DNA of 64,000 nt from Gemmatimonadaceae bacterium (GCA_020851455.1 JADZCT010000041.1:1-64000), one strand, 5' to 3'. Shown: positions 17,689 through 27,213, counted from the stretch's first letter. The notes: generated by a model from the sequence alone, not told the origin. Numbers and translations: made by a program.

Positions 17689-18612
17689 TCACGCCCCACG
17701 CAGCGGAATGATCACGCGCACGACGCCGTCGGGTTCCATGACGAGCGGCGTGCGCGTGACTGCTTCGCCGTTCACGTGCACCTCGACGGGACGGCCATCG
17801 TCGCTGACTACGCGCGCCCGCGTCAGTTGAACCGCGCGCACGCCGGGCAGCGCCAGCGGACGCCCACCTGGAACCGTCATCAGACTCCAGAAGGCGAGCA
17901 GGTGCAGGCGCGAACGGGACTCGATCACCACCACATCAATCAGGTCGTCGCCGGGATCCGCCATCGGGATCCCCACATTGCCCCCGGCCCAGCGCTTTAC
18001 GGTTGCCAGGAGCACTGAAGTGCCACGCAACTCGACCGCCTCGCCGCGCCCGGTGGTGCCGGTGACCGTGAGTGCCGGGAATTCATAGCGCGCGATCTCG
18101 CCGAGTCCCACCAGCGCCACGCCCAGCCGGCCAGCCCGCTGCTTCAGCTCCTGCGACGACCTTCCCATCACCCGCGCGTCCCACCCCACTCCGGCGCCAA
18201 GCACGGCAGTGCGCCCGTTCGCATCCCAGGTGCGCAGGGGCAAGGCGCGATTGCTTGCCTCCAGCGCCTCCGCCGCCCGACGCGGCACGAGCGGAATCCC
18301 GAACTCACGCGCGAGCACGTTGGTGGTGCCGCACGGCACTATGCCAAGCTCCACGCTCGTGCCTGCGAGCGCTGCCGCCACATCGCCTGCAGTCCCATCA
18401 CCGCCCACGGCATACACCCGGGCAATTCCCGCGGCGAGATTCCCACGCACCTGCGCCGTAAGCCGGCCGGGTTCGGTCTCGCAAACCAGCGTCCCCGGGA
18501 CTGAGGCCAAGAACTCGACAGCGTGTCGCGCGCTGCGGCCGAAAAGCGCAGAGCCAGATGCAGGGTTGAACAAGACAAGGCGAGTCGCAGGCACGGATGA
18601 AATCTGTCGCAT
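17689..18612 (-). CDS. Diacylglycerol/lipid kinase family protein
   Basis: 307 residues from ATG at 18612 (MRQISSVPATRLVLFNPASG). The DAGK catalytic signature is present: NPASGSA near the N-terminus, GGDGTAGDVAAAL (ATP site) and PCGTTNVLARE. The C-terminal beta-sandwich has PGDDLIDVVVIES and the substrate-side EVHVNGEAV. Members phosphorylate diacylglycerol, sphingoid or undecaprenol-like lipids at the membrane; which one is unknown. The gene converges on the spermidine-synthase-like gene with 22 bases between stops. A start at 18690 is also open but adds 26 residues outside the family pattern. Confidence 0.88.
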   Translation of the reverse strand: MRQISSVPATRLVLFNPASGSALFGRSARHAVEFLASVPGTLVCETEPGRLTAQVRGNLAAGIARVYAVGGDGTAGDVAAALAGTSVELGIVPCGTTNVLAREFGIPLVPRRAAEALEASNRALPLRTWDANGRTAVLGAGVGWDARVMGRSSQELKQRAGRLGVALVGLGEIARYEFPALTVTGTTGRGEAVELRGTSVLLATVKRWAGGNVGIPMADPGDDLIDVVVIESRSRLHLLAFWSLMTVPGGRPLALPGVRAVQLTRARVVSDDGRPVEVHVNGEAVTRTPLVMEPDGVVRVIIPLRGA

Positions 18613-18846
18613 GGGAAGGCCAGGGGCCCCGGCGGTCACGATGCACGCAGCCATCGCACACCGGGCGGCCACACCCTGCATGCCGCACACGGTGCGTTCG
18701 GCGCGTACTCAGCATCCGGCACTGCTCAAGTGGTGGAACCGGAAAGAGCGCACGGCTCCGGGCGCCGGCGCACGGGCAAGAACACGACGGACAGCAACAA
18801 CCGAAACACGCGCGTAACTTCGGAGGATCCCCCCTCGGGAGCTCCG

Positions 18847-21618
18847 ATGCGCATTCGACCCCGCGCGCTGGCCACGCTCGCGCTCATCTCGATCGCCAGT
18901 TCCGCCGCAGCCCAGCACGTCACGACGCCGAGGGAGGAGTTCGGCCACGACTTCGGCGACGACTACTGGCTCGCGAACTACACCCAGCTCACCAACTACT
19001 GGCGCAAGCTCGAGCGCCAGTCCGATCGCATCCACCTGGTGGAGATCGGGAAGACCGCCGAGGGCAGGCCGCACTACATGGTCATCGCCACATCGCCCGC
19101 CAACTGGGCGAAGATTGACCGCTACCGGGAGATCTCCCGGCGGATGGCGCTCGCCGAAGGGCTGACGCCGGGCGAAGCGGGCATCCTTGCGAGGGAGGGC
19201 AAGGCAGTCGTGTGGATTGATGGCGGACTGCATGCCAACGAAGTGCTCGGCGCCCAGCAGCTCGGCGAGATGGTCTATCAGATGGCGAGCCGCACCGACG
19301 ACGAGACGATGCGCTTCCTCGACGACTGCATTACGCTCTTCGTGCACGCCAACCCCGATGGCCACGAGCTCGTGGCCGACTGGTACATGCGCAACCCCGT
19401 GCCCGAACGGCGCTCGATGGCGAACCTGCCCCGACTCTACCAGAAGTACATCGGGCACGACAACAACCGCGAGTTCTTCACCTCGACACAGGCGGAGACC
19501 AGGAACATCAACCGCGTGCTGTACCACGAGTGGTTCCCGCAGGTTCTCTACAACCATCACCAGAGCGGACCCGCTGGCACGGTCGTGTACTCGCCACCGC
19601 TCCGCGACCCGTACAACCCGAACCTCGACCCGATGCTCATCCTCGGCCTCCAGTCACTGGGCGCCGCGATGCACACGCGGCTCGCCGTCGAGGACAAGCC
19701 CGGCGCGACCATGCGCACCGGCGGCCCGTACGACGGATGGTGGAACGGCGGCATCCGCAACACGGCAACGTTCCACAACATCATCGCACTGCTCACGGAG
19801 ATGATCGGAAGCCCGACGCCGATGCGTGTCCCGTTCGTCGCGCAACGGCAGGTCCCCAGCGCCGACCTCGCCTTCCCCGTACCCCCGCAGGAGTGGCATT
19901 TCAGGCAATCCATTGACTACTCCGTGTCGCTCGACCGCGCGTTCATTGACTACGCGTCGCGCATGCGCGAGAACCTGCTCTTCAACATCTATACGATGGG
20001 CCGGCACTCGATCGAGCGCGGCAGCACCGATACGTGGACGCCGAATTACCGGCGGATCCAGGCAGTGGGCAACGAGTTGGCCGCCAGCGGCGCCGGGCAG
20101 GGCGGCGGGCGCGGCGGCGCCGGGCCGGAAGTGGACGCGAAGGCATGGAGTGAACTCCACAAGCCGGAACTGCGCGACCCGCGCGGCTTCATCATCCCTT
20201 CGAGCCAGGCGGACTTCCCGACGGCGGTGAAGTTCGTCAATGCCCTGCGCGAAACTGGCATTCGCGTGGAGCGCGCGACGGCAGCATTCACCGTCAACGG
20301 TAAGTCGTACCCGCAAGGATCGTTCGTCGTGAAGACCGACCAGGCCTTTCGCCCGCACGTGATGGACATGTTCGAGCCGCAGGCGCACCCCGACGTATTC
20401 CCGTATCCCGGGTCGCCGCCCACGCCTCCGTACGACATCGCGGGGTGGACGTTCGCGTACCAGATGGGGATCGAGTTCGATCGCGTTCTCGATGGCTTCG
20501 ACGGTCCGTTCGAGCGTGTGACGGAGTGGAACGTCGCCCCACCCAAGGGTGTGGTTGCCGCGGGCAACGGCGCCAATGGGTTCGTCCTGAGCGCACGACC
20601 GAACGATTCGTTCACGGCGCTCAACCGCCTCCTTGCGGCTGACGAAGAGGTGTACCGGACATCCGCGCCAATCACCGTTGGTTCGGCTACATACCCGGCT
20701 GGCTCGTTCTACGTGAAGGCGAAGGCATCCACCCGCGCGCGACTCGAGCAGGCAGCATCAACGCTGGGGCTCAGCTTCGACGGAACGCGGGCAGGCGTGC
20801 CGGCTGGCGCATCACGCATGAAGCCGATCCGCGTTGGCCTCTGGGACCAGTACGGCGGCTCGATGCCGAGCGGCTGGACACGCTGGATCATGGAGCAGTT
20901 CGAGTTTCCGTTCGAGCGCGTGTACGCGCCGCAACTCGACGCCGCCAACCTCAACTCCAGATACGACGTGCTCATCTTCGTGTCGGGCGCAATTCCGGGA
21001 ACCGCCGGCGGACGCGGCGGACGCGCAGGCGGCCCGGGCGGCCCACCGCCTGCCGACATCCCTGCCGAGTACCGCGACCAGTACGGTGCGATGACAGTGG
21101 CCAGGACCCTGCCGGCGATTCGGTCGTTCATCGAGAACGGAGGTACGGCCATCGCCATTGGATCGTCAGCGTCGAACCTTGCGGCGTTCCTCAAGCTCCC
21201 GATCGAAAGCCAGCTCGTTGACGCACAGGGCCAGCCGCTGCCGAGCACGAAGTTCTTCATCCCTGGCTCAGTGCTCCAGGCCAGGGTGGACGCCAGCGAC
21301 CCCGCCGGCTTTGGCCTGAGCGCCAATACCGATGTCTTCTTCGACCAGAGCCCGGTATTCCGCCTTGGTCCCGGCGCCGCGGCGGCCGGGGTGAAGCGAA
21401 TCGCCTGGTACGACTCGAAGTCGCCGCTGCGCAGCGGCTGGGCATGGGGCGAGGAAGTGCTCGACCAGGGCGCGGCGGCGGTCACCGCGCCAGTCGGCAA
21501 GGGCAACGTGCTGCTCTTCGGGCCTGAGATCCTGCAGCGCGCGCAGCCGCACGGCACATTCAAGTTCCTGTTCAATGGAATAGTGTACGGGCTGACCAAG
21601 AGCGCCGTCGTCCGGTAG
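18847..21618 (+). CDS. Large exported M14 zinc carboxypeptidase (second copy)
   Basis: 923 residues from ATG at 18847, beginning MRIRPRALATLALISIASSA with cleavage after SAAAQ. The M14 domain has AVVWIDGGLHANEVLGAQQL (HxxE zinc pair) and VLYNHHQSGPAGTVVYSPP (third His region). DDYWLANYTQLTNYWRKLE at the start matches the substrate-binding helix of this family. A Gly-rich linker occurs at about 419-430 and another at about 720-730. The C-terminal part carries amidotransferase-like folds as in the minus-strand M14 gene. The two share design but are diverged, so they are old paralogues. Role: secreted peptide degradation. Confidence 0.88.
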   Translation: MRIRPRALATLALISIASSAAAQHVTTPREEFGHDFGDDYWLANYTQLTNYWRKLERQSDRIHLVEIGKTAEGRPHYMVIATSPANWAKIDRYREISRRMALAEGLTPGEAGILAREGKAVVWIDGGLHANEVLGAQQLGEMVYQMASRTDDETMRFLDDCITLFVHANPDGHELVADWYMRNPVPERRSMANLPRLYQKYIGHDNNREFFTSTQAETRNINRVLYHEWFPQVLYNHHQSGPAGTVVYSPPLRDPYNPNLDPMLILGLQSLGAAMHTRLAVEDKPGATMRTGGPYDGWWNGGIRNTATFHNIIALLTEMIGSPTPMRVPFVAQRQVPSADLAFPVPPQEWHFRQSIDYSVSLDRAFIDYASRMRENLLFNIYTMGRHSIERGSTDTWTPNYRRIQAVGNELAASGAGQGGGRGGAGPEVDAKAWSELHKPELRDPRGFIIPSSQADFPTAVKFVNALRETGIRVERATAAFTVNGKSYPQGSFVVKTDQAFRPHVMDMFEPQAHPDVFPYPGSPPTPPYDIAGWTFAYQMGIEFDRVLDGFDGPFERVTEWNVAPPKGVVAAGNGANGFVLSARPNDSFTALNRLLAADEEVYRTSAPITVGSATYPAGSFYVKAKASTRARLEQAASTLGLSFDGTRAGVPAGASRMKPIRVGLWDQYGGSMPSGWTRWIMEQFEFPFERVYAPQLDAANLNSRYDVLIFVSGAIPGTAGGRGGRAGGPGGPPPADIPAEYRDQYGAMTVARTLPAIRSFIENGGTAIAIGSSASNLAAFLKLPIESQLVDAQGQPLPSTKFFIPGSVLQARVDASDPAGFGLSANTDVFFDQSPVFRLGPGAAAAGVKRIAWYDSKSPLRSGWAWGEEVLDQGAAAVTAPVGKGNVLLFGPEILQRAQPHGTFKFLFNGIVYGLTKSAVVR

Positions 21619-21649
21619 CTGGACCCCCACCCGCCGCAACTTTCATCGA

Positions 21650-23329
21650 ATGTCCCACGACACAACGCTGATCGCCACAATAGCTGCGGCCTTCATCCTG
21701 GCGTTCATCATGGGGTTGATCGCCACGCGGCTCCGGCTCACGCCAGTCGTTGGATACCTCGTTGCAGGCATAGCGATGGGGCCGTTCTCGCCGGGCTTCA
21801 CGGGCGACGCAGCCATCGCAGGCCAGCTCGCCGAGATCGGCGTGATCCTTCTGATGTTCGGCGTGGGGATGCACTACTCGCTGCGTGATATCCTCGCGGC
21901 ACGACGGGTGGCGCTCCCGGGCGCGCTGATCCAGATCGCGGTTGCGACCGCGCTCGGCGCGTTCCTCGCCCATCAATGGGGATGGGAGTGGGTCGGATCG
22001 GTGGTGTTCGGGCTCTCGCTATCGGTTGCATCCACGGTCGTCGTGATGCGCGCACTCGAGCCCCGCGGCCTCCTCGACACCCAGGACGGCCGACTCACGA
22101 TCAACTGGCTCGTGGTCGAGGACCTGGCGATGGTCTTCGCGCTCGTGCTCGTGCCGGCGTTCGTGTCGGGCAAGGCAGCGGGCGCCGGCGTTGGCGCGGC
22201 GATGGCGATGACCTTCGCGAAGGCAATCGCGTTCATCGCGATCATGCTGGTCGTCGGCGCACGGGTGGTGCCCGCACTGCTCGTTGCCGTGGCCCGCAGC
22301 GGGTCGCGCGAGTTGTTCACGCTGGCTGTGCTTGGCATTGCCCTCGGTGTCGCACTCGGAGCTGCCCAGCTGTTCGGGGTATCGTTCGCCCTCGGCGCCT
22401 TCGTCGCTGGCCTCGTCGTGGGCGAGTCCGACGTCAGCCATCAGGCGGCAGCCGACGCGCTCCCATTCCAGGACGCATTTGCCGTCCTCTTCTTCGTGTC
22501 GGTTGGAATGCTCGTCAACCCCGGCGTCTTCGTGGACGAGTGGCTGCGGATCGTCGCAATACTGGCAGTGATCCTCATCGGCCAGGGCCTCACGGCGGCG
22601 GCGCTGGTGGTCCTGCTGCAGCAGCCGCTGCGCGTCGCGCTGACGCTGGGCGCATCGGTGAGTCAGATCGGCGAATTTTCATTCATCATTGTTGCGCTCG
22701 GAATCTCGCTCGGCGTACTCCCCGCCGAGGCGCGCGGGCTCATCCTTGCGAGCGCCATCGCGGCAATCACGCTGAATCCGTTCGTGTTCGTGCTCACCGA
22801 GCGGATTGAGCGGTTCATTGACAGGCGCCCCGGGCTCCTGCGCCGCGTGCAGCGATGGTCGGTCGCGATGAATACGACAATGGAGATGTCGCCGGACGCG
22901 GACACCGCCCGTGCCGGCCACGCAATTGTGGTGGGCTTCGGCCGCGTGGGCGGCACGGTCGGCGAAGTGCTCAAGGGCGAGGGGCTGCCGTTCGTGGCGG
23001 TTGACCGGGACCGCGCACGCGTAGAGCAGGCGCGCAGTGACGGTATCCATGCCATCTTCGGCGATGCCACCGGGCGAGGCGACATCCTGAAGCACGCCGG
23101 CATAGCCGGCGCCCGCGTCCTCATCCTGACCGTGCCCGAGCCCATCCGGGCCCGTCTCATCGTCAGCGCGGCGCGAGCGCTGAGGAACGACATCCCGATC
23201 GTGGTTCGCGTGATGTCCGACGCCGACGCAGAGGCCTTCCGGCGCATGGGCGTGGACCGGCTCCTTCTCGGCGAACGGGAGGTCGCGTTCGGGATGGCGC
23301 GCTACGCCCTTGGAATCCTCCGCCATTGA
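21650..23329 (+). CDS. CPA2 monovalent cation:proton antiporter with TrkA-N domain (KefB/YbaL type)
   Basis: 559 residues. About twelve membrane helices occupy residues 1-390, with CPA2 features such as GYLVAGIAMGPFSPG near the start and GVSFALGAFVAGLVVGESD. A cytoplasmic RCK/TrkA-N domain follows from about 420: AIVVGFGRVGGTVGEVLKGE binds NAD(H) or a nucleotide, and GDATGRGDILKHAGI continues the fold. It would exchange K+ or Na+ for protons under nucleotide or redox gating. It begins 31 bases after the M14 gene and is probably a separate function carried on the same transcript. No glutathione-binding partner (KefF/G) is next to it. Confidence 0.9.
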   Translation: MSHDTTLIATIAAAFILAFIMGLIATRLRLTPVVGYLVAGIAMGPFSPGFTGDAAIAGQLAEIGVILLMFGVGMHYSLRDILAARRVALPGALIQIAVATALGAFLAHQWGWEWVGSVVFGLSLSVASTVVVMRALEPRGLLDTQDGRLTINWLVVEDLAMVFALVLVPAFVSGKAAGAGVGAAMAMTFAKAIAFIAIMLVVGARVVPALLVAVARSGSRELFTLAVLGIALGVALGAAQLFGVSFALGAFVAGLVVGESDVSHQAAADALPFQDAFAVLFFVSVGMLVNPGVFVDEWLRIVAILAVILIGQGLTAAALVVLLQQPLRVALTLGASVSQIGEFSFIIVALGISLGVLPAEARGLILASAIAAITLNPFVFVLTERIERFIDRRPGLLRRVQRWSVAMNTTMEMSPDADTARAGHAIVVGFGRVGGTVGEVLKGEGLPFVAVDRDRARVEQARSDGIHAIFGDATGRGDILKHAGIAGARVLILTVPEPIRARLIVSAARALRNDIPIVVRVMSDADAEAFRRMGVDRLLLGEREVAFGMARYALGILRH

Positions 23330-23392
23330 CCGGCCGCAGCGACATTGATCAGCGGGCCGTAACCCGCCGGCACCCCCCTTCCCCGAGGCCAC

Positions 23393-23725
23393 ATGTACGT
23401 CACAACGACCCTCTCGTTCGAAGGCTACCGCATCAAGGAATACAAAGGAGTCGTCCGCGGGATCGTCGTCCGCGCGCCAACCATCGCCCAGGGCTTCATG
23501 GGAAACCTCAAGTCAATGGTCGGCGGGAGGATCGGGGCGTTCACGGAGATGTGCGAGCAGGCGCGCGAGGAAGCGTTCGACCTGCTGGTGCAGCACGCCG
23601 GGGAACGGGGAGCGAACGCGATAATCGGCGTGCGCTACGACGCCTCCGATATCGGCGGCCACACGCAACATGCCACGGAGGTGCTCTGCTACGGTACAGC
23701 GGTCGTGATCGAGCCCGCCGGGTAA
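23393..23725 (+). CDS. YbjQ/DUF74 heavy-metal-binding-type protein
   Basis: 110 residues matching the full length of the YbjQ (DUF74) family: VTTTLSFEGYRIKEYKGVVR at the N-terminus, GRIGAFTEMCEQAREEAFDL in the middle and GANAIIGVRYDAS near the end. These proteins form pentameric rings and are of uncertain function, although often labelled heavy-metal-binding. It stands between an antiporter and a histidine kinase, which gives no strong hint. Confidence 0.9.
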   Translation: MYVTTTLSFEGYRIKEYKGVVRGIVVRAPTIAQGFMGNLKSMVGGRIGAFTEMCEQAREEAFDLLVQHAGERGANAIIGVRYDASDIGGHTQHATEVLCYGTAVVIEPAG

Positions 23726-23794
23726 CGCCCGCGCCCGCCGCGAGCGCCGGCCCGGATCTGGCGGCCTGCCCGGGAATTTCATAAGTTCTTCGTC

Positions 23795-25747
23795 TTGAGC
23801 GCTTCGCCGACCCCCACCCGCAGCCCTCTTCCCGGGCGGCGCACCACCGACCTGCTGCTCAAGCGGGCCGTGAGTCTCGCGAACGTTGGCGTCTGGCAAT
23901 CCGAGCTCCGGTCGCTGACCGACCCCTCGCAGAACGTGATCACCGGTTCCGAAGTGTTCTTCCAGATCTTCGGGTACGACCCGGGCACGACAGAGGTGCC
24001 GGTGGACGCGTTCGCGTCGCGCATCGCCGCGGAAGACCGCGAGTCCGTGGATGCCGCGGTTGGCAGCGCGTTCGACGACGGTCGGGAGCACCGCATGGAG
24101 CATCGCGTGGTGCGCCCGGATGGTTCGATCCGGCTCGTGGAGGCGATTGTCTCCATCGAGCGGAGCGACGGAGGGCGTCCCGTGCGCGCCCTTGGCTCGG
24201 TGGTTGACATCACCGACCGCCGCCGCCTCGAGGCGGTGCTGGCGGAAGGTGGCGCCAATGCAGCCCTCTCGGCGCGCATCGTCGAGCACTCGAGCGATGC
24301 AATCATCTCGGCGACGCTCGACCAAGTCATCACCACGTGGAACGCTGCCGCCGAGGAGCTGTTCGGGTGGAAGGCCAGTGAAGTTATCGGGCGGCGGGCG
24401 CAGGTGCTCGTTCCGCCTGGGCGCGAAGAGGAAGTTGTGCGGGGGTTTGCGATCATCGCCGGCGGCGGGCGCACGAAGCCGTTCGAGACCGTACGCAGAC
24501 GACGCGACGGCACGCTCGTTGACGTCCGTGTGTCGTGCTCGCCGCTCGTTGACGGCAGCGGTGAGATCATCGGCTCCTCGGTCGCAATGCGTGACATCAC
24601 GGAAGAGCGCAGGGCCGCCGTCCAGCTCAACAACGCGCAGCGGATCGAAAGCATCGGGCGGCTGGCGGGCGGAGCCGCGCACGACTTCAACAACCTCCTC
24701 ATGGCCATCACCGGCCATGCGGAACTGGTAAGGATGGACCTGCCCGAGGACGCGCCGGTCCAGGAGGATCTCCGTGCCATACTCGCATCGGTAGAGCGCG
24801 GGGCACGAATGACGCGCCAACTCCTGGCGTTCAGCCGCAGGCAGGTGCTGCACCCCTCGCCCGTCGAGCTGAACGACGTGCTCCAGGGGATGGACAGCGT
24901 GCTCCGCCTCCTCGCCGATGGCGGCGTGCGGATCGAGTTCCGCCTCTGCAGCGAGAGCACGCTGGTGCTTGCAGACCGGGCCCAGATGGAGCAGGCCACG
25001 CTGAACATCGTGACCAACGCGCGCGATGCAATGCCAGGCGGCGGAGTGCTGACGATTGCGACATCGCGCGAGCGGGTGAGCTCTCCGGATCCCGTTCTCG
25101 CGCCATCCGCGGAGCCCGGCGAGTACATATGCCTGGCTGTGCACGACACCGGGGTCGGAATGGATCCCGAGGTGCAGGCTAGTATCTTCGAACCGTTCTT
25201 CACCACGAAACCTCGCAGCACGAACGCCGGCATGGCGCTTCCGGCAACGCTCGGGGTCGTGCAGCAGAGCGGCGGCTTCATGACGGTCGAGTCCGAGCGC
25301 GGCCGGGGGAGCATCTTCAGGGTCTTCCTGCCCTGCCTCGGCGCCCCTGTGACGCACCGTGCGCAGGCCGCGGCCGCACCCGCGGCGACCGGTGGAAACG
25401 AGACGATCCTGCTCGTGGAAGACGATCCGGCCGTCCACGCCATCACGTCCGCGATGCTGTCGCGCATGGGCTATCGCGTGCGCGGCGCAACCGACGCCCA
25501 CGCGGCCCTCGCCATTCTCCAGGACGAGGCCGCGCAAGTGGACCTCCTGCTCACCGATATCGCGCTCCCGGGCATGACGGGACTCGACCTGGCGGACATC
25601 GTTCGGGATGGCTACCCGCACATCAGGATCGTCCGCATGAGTGGCTTCGCGGGCCACGACGCGCTGTCGCTGGACGCCGAGATCCTGCAGAAGCCCTTCA
25701 GCGCCGACGCGCTCGCCCAGGCAATCCGCGGCGCGCTTTCTGCGTAG
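23795..25747 (+). CDS. Hybrid sensor histidine kinase with two PAS domains and a receiver
   Basis: 650 residues from a TTG start; no ATG offers a better N-terminus and the ribosome site is weak. Order: PAS 1 (about 25-145), PAS 2 (about 155-275), dimerisation/phosphoacceptor helix with His296 in GGAAHDFNNLL, an HATPase domain (NIVTNARDAMPGG; DTGVGMDPEVQ) to about 510, and a C-terminal receiver with phospho-acceptor D588 in LLTDIALPGM and conserved Lys in QKPF. There are no membrane helices, so sensing is cytoplasmic, probably of a PAS ligand. The catalytic core is of the HDFNN class of hybrid kinases, which usually feed an unlinked partner; no response regulator gene lies nearby. Confidence 0.9.
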   Translation: MSASPTPTRSPLPGRRTTDLLLKRAVSLANVGVWQSELRSLTDPSQNVITGSEVFFQIFGYDPGTTEVPVDAFASRIAAEDRESVDAAVGSAFDDGREHRMEHRVVRPDGSIRLVEAIVSIERSDGGRPVRALGSVVDITDRRRLEAVLAEGGANAALSARIVEHSSDAIISATLDQVITTWNAAAEELFGWKASEVIGRRAQVLVPPGREEEVVRGFAIIAGGGRTKPFETVRRRRDGTLVDVRVSCSPLVDGSGEIIGSSVAMRDITEERRAAVQLNNAQRIESIGRLAGGAAHDFNNLLMAITGHAELVRMDLPEDAPVQEDLRAILASVERGARMTRQLLAFSRRQVLHPSPVELNDVLQGMDSVLRLLADGGVRIEFRLCSESTLVLADRAQMEQATLNIVTNARDAMPGGGVLTIATSRERVSSPDPVLAPSAEPGEYICLAVHDTGVGMDPEVQASIFEPFFTTKPRSTNAGMALPATLGVVQQSGGFMTVESERGRGSIFRVFLPCLGAPVTHRAQAAAAPAATGGNETILLVEDDPAVHAITSAMLSRMGYRVRGATDAHAALAILQDEAAQVDLLLTDIALPGMTGLDLADIVRDGYPHIRIVRMSGFAGHDALSLDAEILQKPFSADALAQAIRGALSA

Positions 25748-25795
25748 CACCGCGTACACGACCCTGCACCCGCTGCGCTCCATCGGCGCAGCCCG

Positions 25796-27037
25796 ATGAC
25801 GACGAGGCGCGCAGCAGTCCCGTTCATCTTCGTGACCGTCGTCCTCGACGTGATCGCGCTCGGGATCATCATACCCGTACTGCCTCACCTCATCGAGCAC
25901 TTCCTGGCCGGCGACACGGCGCGCGCCGCGCAGTGGTACGGGGGTTTCGTGACCGTTGCCGCGGGGATGCAGTTCGTCTGCTCCCCGGTGATCGGGATGC
26001 TGTCGGACCGGTTCGGCCGGCGGCGCGTCATCCTGCTGTCGAACTTCGGCCTCGGGCTCGACTACATCGTGATGGCGCTCGCTCCAACGCTTGGATGGCT
26101 CTTCCTCGGCCGCATCATCTCAGGCATCACTGGCGCGAGCTGGACTACGGCGGGCGCGTACATAGCGGACACGACGACCAGGGAAAAGCGCGCCGCCGGC
26201 TACGGGCTTCTGGGTGCCGCCTTCGGCCTCGGGTTCGTGCTTGGGCCAGCGCTTGGCGGAATCCTCGGCGGGGTGAACCCGCGCCTGCCGTTCTGGGTTG
26301 CCGGCATGCTCACGCTTGTGAACGCGGCATGGGGGCTCTTCGTGCTGCCCGAGTCGCTTCCGCCCGAGCGCCGGCGCCCGTTCGAGTGGAAACGCGCCAA
26401 TCCCGTTGGTTCGCTCGTGCTGCTACGGTCGCATCGAGAACTGCTGGGACTGGCGGCGTCGGGCTTCGTCTACTTCGTCGCGCACAACGTGATGCCCGCA
26501 ATCCTGGTGCTCTACGCGGCAGAGCGATACGGGTGGGGGCCGCGCGACGTCGGGCTCGTGCTTGCGCTCGTGGGGGTGGCCACGATGATCGTCCAGGGCG
26601 GACTCGTGCGGCGAATCGTCCCGCGAATCGGCGAACGGCGCGCCCTCCTCGCCGGCCTGGCGTTCGGCACCGCCAGCTACGCGATCTGGGGGCTTGCCCC
26701 GAACGGGCGCCTCGCACTCGCGGCCATCCCGTTCGGCGCGATGATGGGCCTGTACACTCCCGCCGCCCAGGGCATCATGTCGCGACGCGTCGGAGCGTCG
26801 GAACAGGGCCAGCTCCAGGGAGCCAACAGCAGCGTGATGGGAATCGCCGGAATGGTGGCGCCTCCCCTTTTCACCCAGGTGTTCGCAAGGGCCATTGATC
26901 GGCGCGGCCCTTACCTGCCGGGAGCCCCGCTCCTGCTCGCGGCCGCCCTCGCGGCTGCCGCAATGGCCATCGCGGCGCACGCAACTGCGGGGCAACGGGC
27001 CGGAGGTGAGCCCTTGACAACACCCGCTGGTTCATGA
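25796..27037 (+). CDS. MFS drug exporter, TetA-like (DHA1)
   Basis: 413 residues with about twelve membrane helices. Motif A between helices 2 and 3 reads GMLSDRFGRRRVI, and the first helix region DVIALGIIIPVLPHLIEHF is the TetA/DHA1 pattern. It should be a proton-driven exporter of drugs or metabolites; sequence does not prove tetracycline as substrate. Its last codons overlap the -35 element of the promoter for the downstream panB operon. Confidence 0.88.
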   Translation: MTTRRAAVPFIFVTVVLDVIALGIIIPVLPHLIEHFLAGDTARAAQWYGGFVTVAAGMQFVCSPVIGMLSDRFGRRRVILLSNFGLGLDYIVMALAPTLGWLFLGRIISGITGASWTTAGAYIADTTTREKRAAGYGLLGAAFGLGFVLGPALGGILGGVNPRLPFWVAGMLTLVNAAWGLFVLPESLPPERRRPFEWKRANPVGSLVLLRSHRELLGLAASGFVYFVAHNVMPAILVLYAAERYGWGPRDVGLVLALVGVATMIVQGGLVRRIVPRIGERRALLAGLAFGTASYAIWGLAPNGRLALAAIPFGAMMGLYTPAAQGIMSRRVGASEQGQLQGANSSVMGIAGMVAPPLFTQVFARAIDRRGPYLPGAPLLLAAALAAAAMAIAAHATAGQRAGGEPLTTPAGS

Positions 27038-27043
27038 TAGGAT
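27014..27043 (+). promoter_or_regulatory. Sigma-70-like promoter for the panB leader
   Basis: TTGACA (27014-27019) is a perfect -35 hexamer and TAGGAT (27038-27043) a fair -10, with an 18-base spacer. Transcription would start near 27050, about 165 bases upstream of panB. The promoter overlaps the 3' end of the MFS gene. Confidence 0.6.
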
Positions 27044-27049
27044 GGTTGG

Positions 27050-27152
27050 ACAATAGAAGTCGTGGTCATTTGCCGCCTATTGCAGCCACGTAAAATAAGT
27101 GCTAAAAGTCGATCGCCGGGCGGCGTTCTCAGCCCCGGCGATATTTCTTTTT
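27050..27152 (+). ncRNA. Candidate small RNA / regulatory leader upstream of panB
   Basis: Transcription from the 27014 promoter would give about 100 nt before the first intrinsic terminator. The segment contains a possible weak hairpin (CGTGG at 27061-27065 with CCACG at 27086-27090) and an A-rich stretch (GTAAAATAAGTGCTAAAAG) unlike the GC-rich surroundings. I do not recognise a known riboswitch core. It may be a short independent RNA or the sensing part of a leader. Confidence 0.35.
27112..27152 (+). terminator. First intrinsic terminator in the panB leader
   Basis: ATCGCCGGG (27112-27120) pairs with CCCGGCGAT (27134-27142). The stem is followed by ATTTCTTTTT (T-tract 27144-27152). This is a standard rho-independent terminator placed between the promoter and panB, so it must be read through for panB expression from that promoter. 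Confidence 0.75.
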
Positions 27153-27157
27153 CAGGC

Positions 27158-27196
27158 GGCCGCGTCTCCGACATCCGGAACGCGGCCTTTCGTTTT
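27158..27196 (+). terminator. Second intrinsic terminator in the panB leader
   Basis: GGCCGCGT (27158-27165) pairs with ACGCGGCC (27180-27187), followed by TTTCGTTTT (27188-27196). It comes only 5 bases after the first T-tract and just before the GGAGG of panB, so two terminators stand in series in one leader. Confidence 0.65.
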
Positions 27197-27213
27197 CCCC
27201 GGAGGATACGACG

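Noticed and set aside
23513-25900. A 795-residue minus-strand open frame over the histidine kinase
   Set aside because: The translation is Arg/His-rich with no recognisable domain, while the plus strand holds a full hybrid kinase in the same place.
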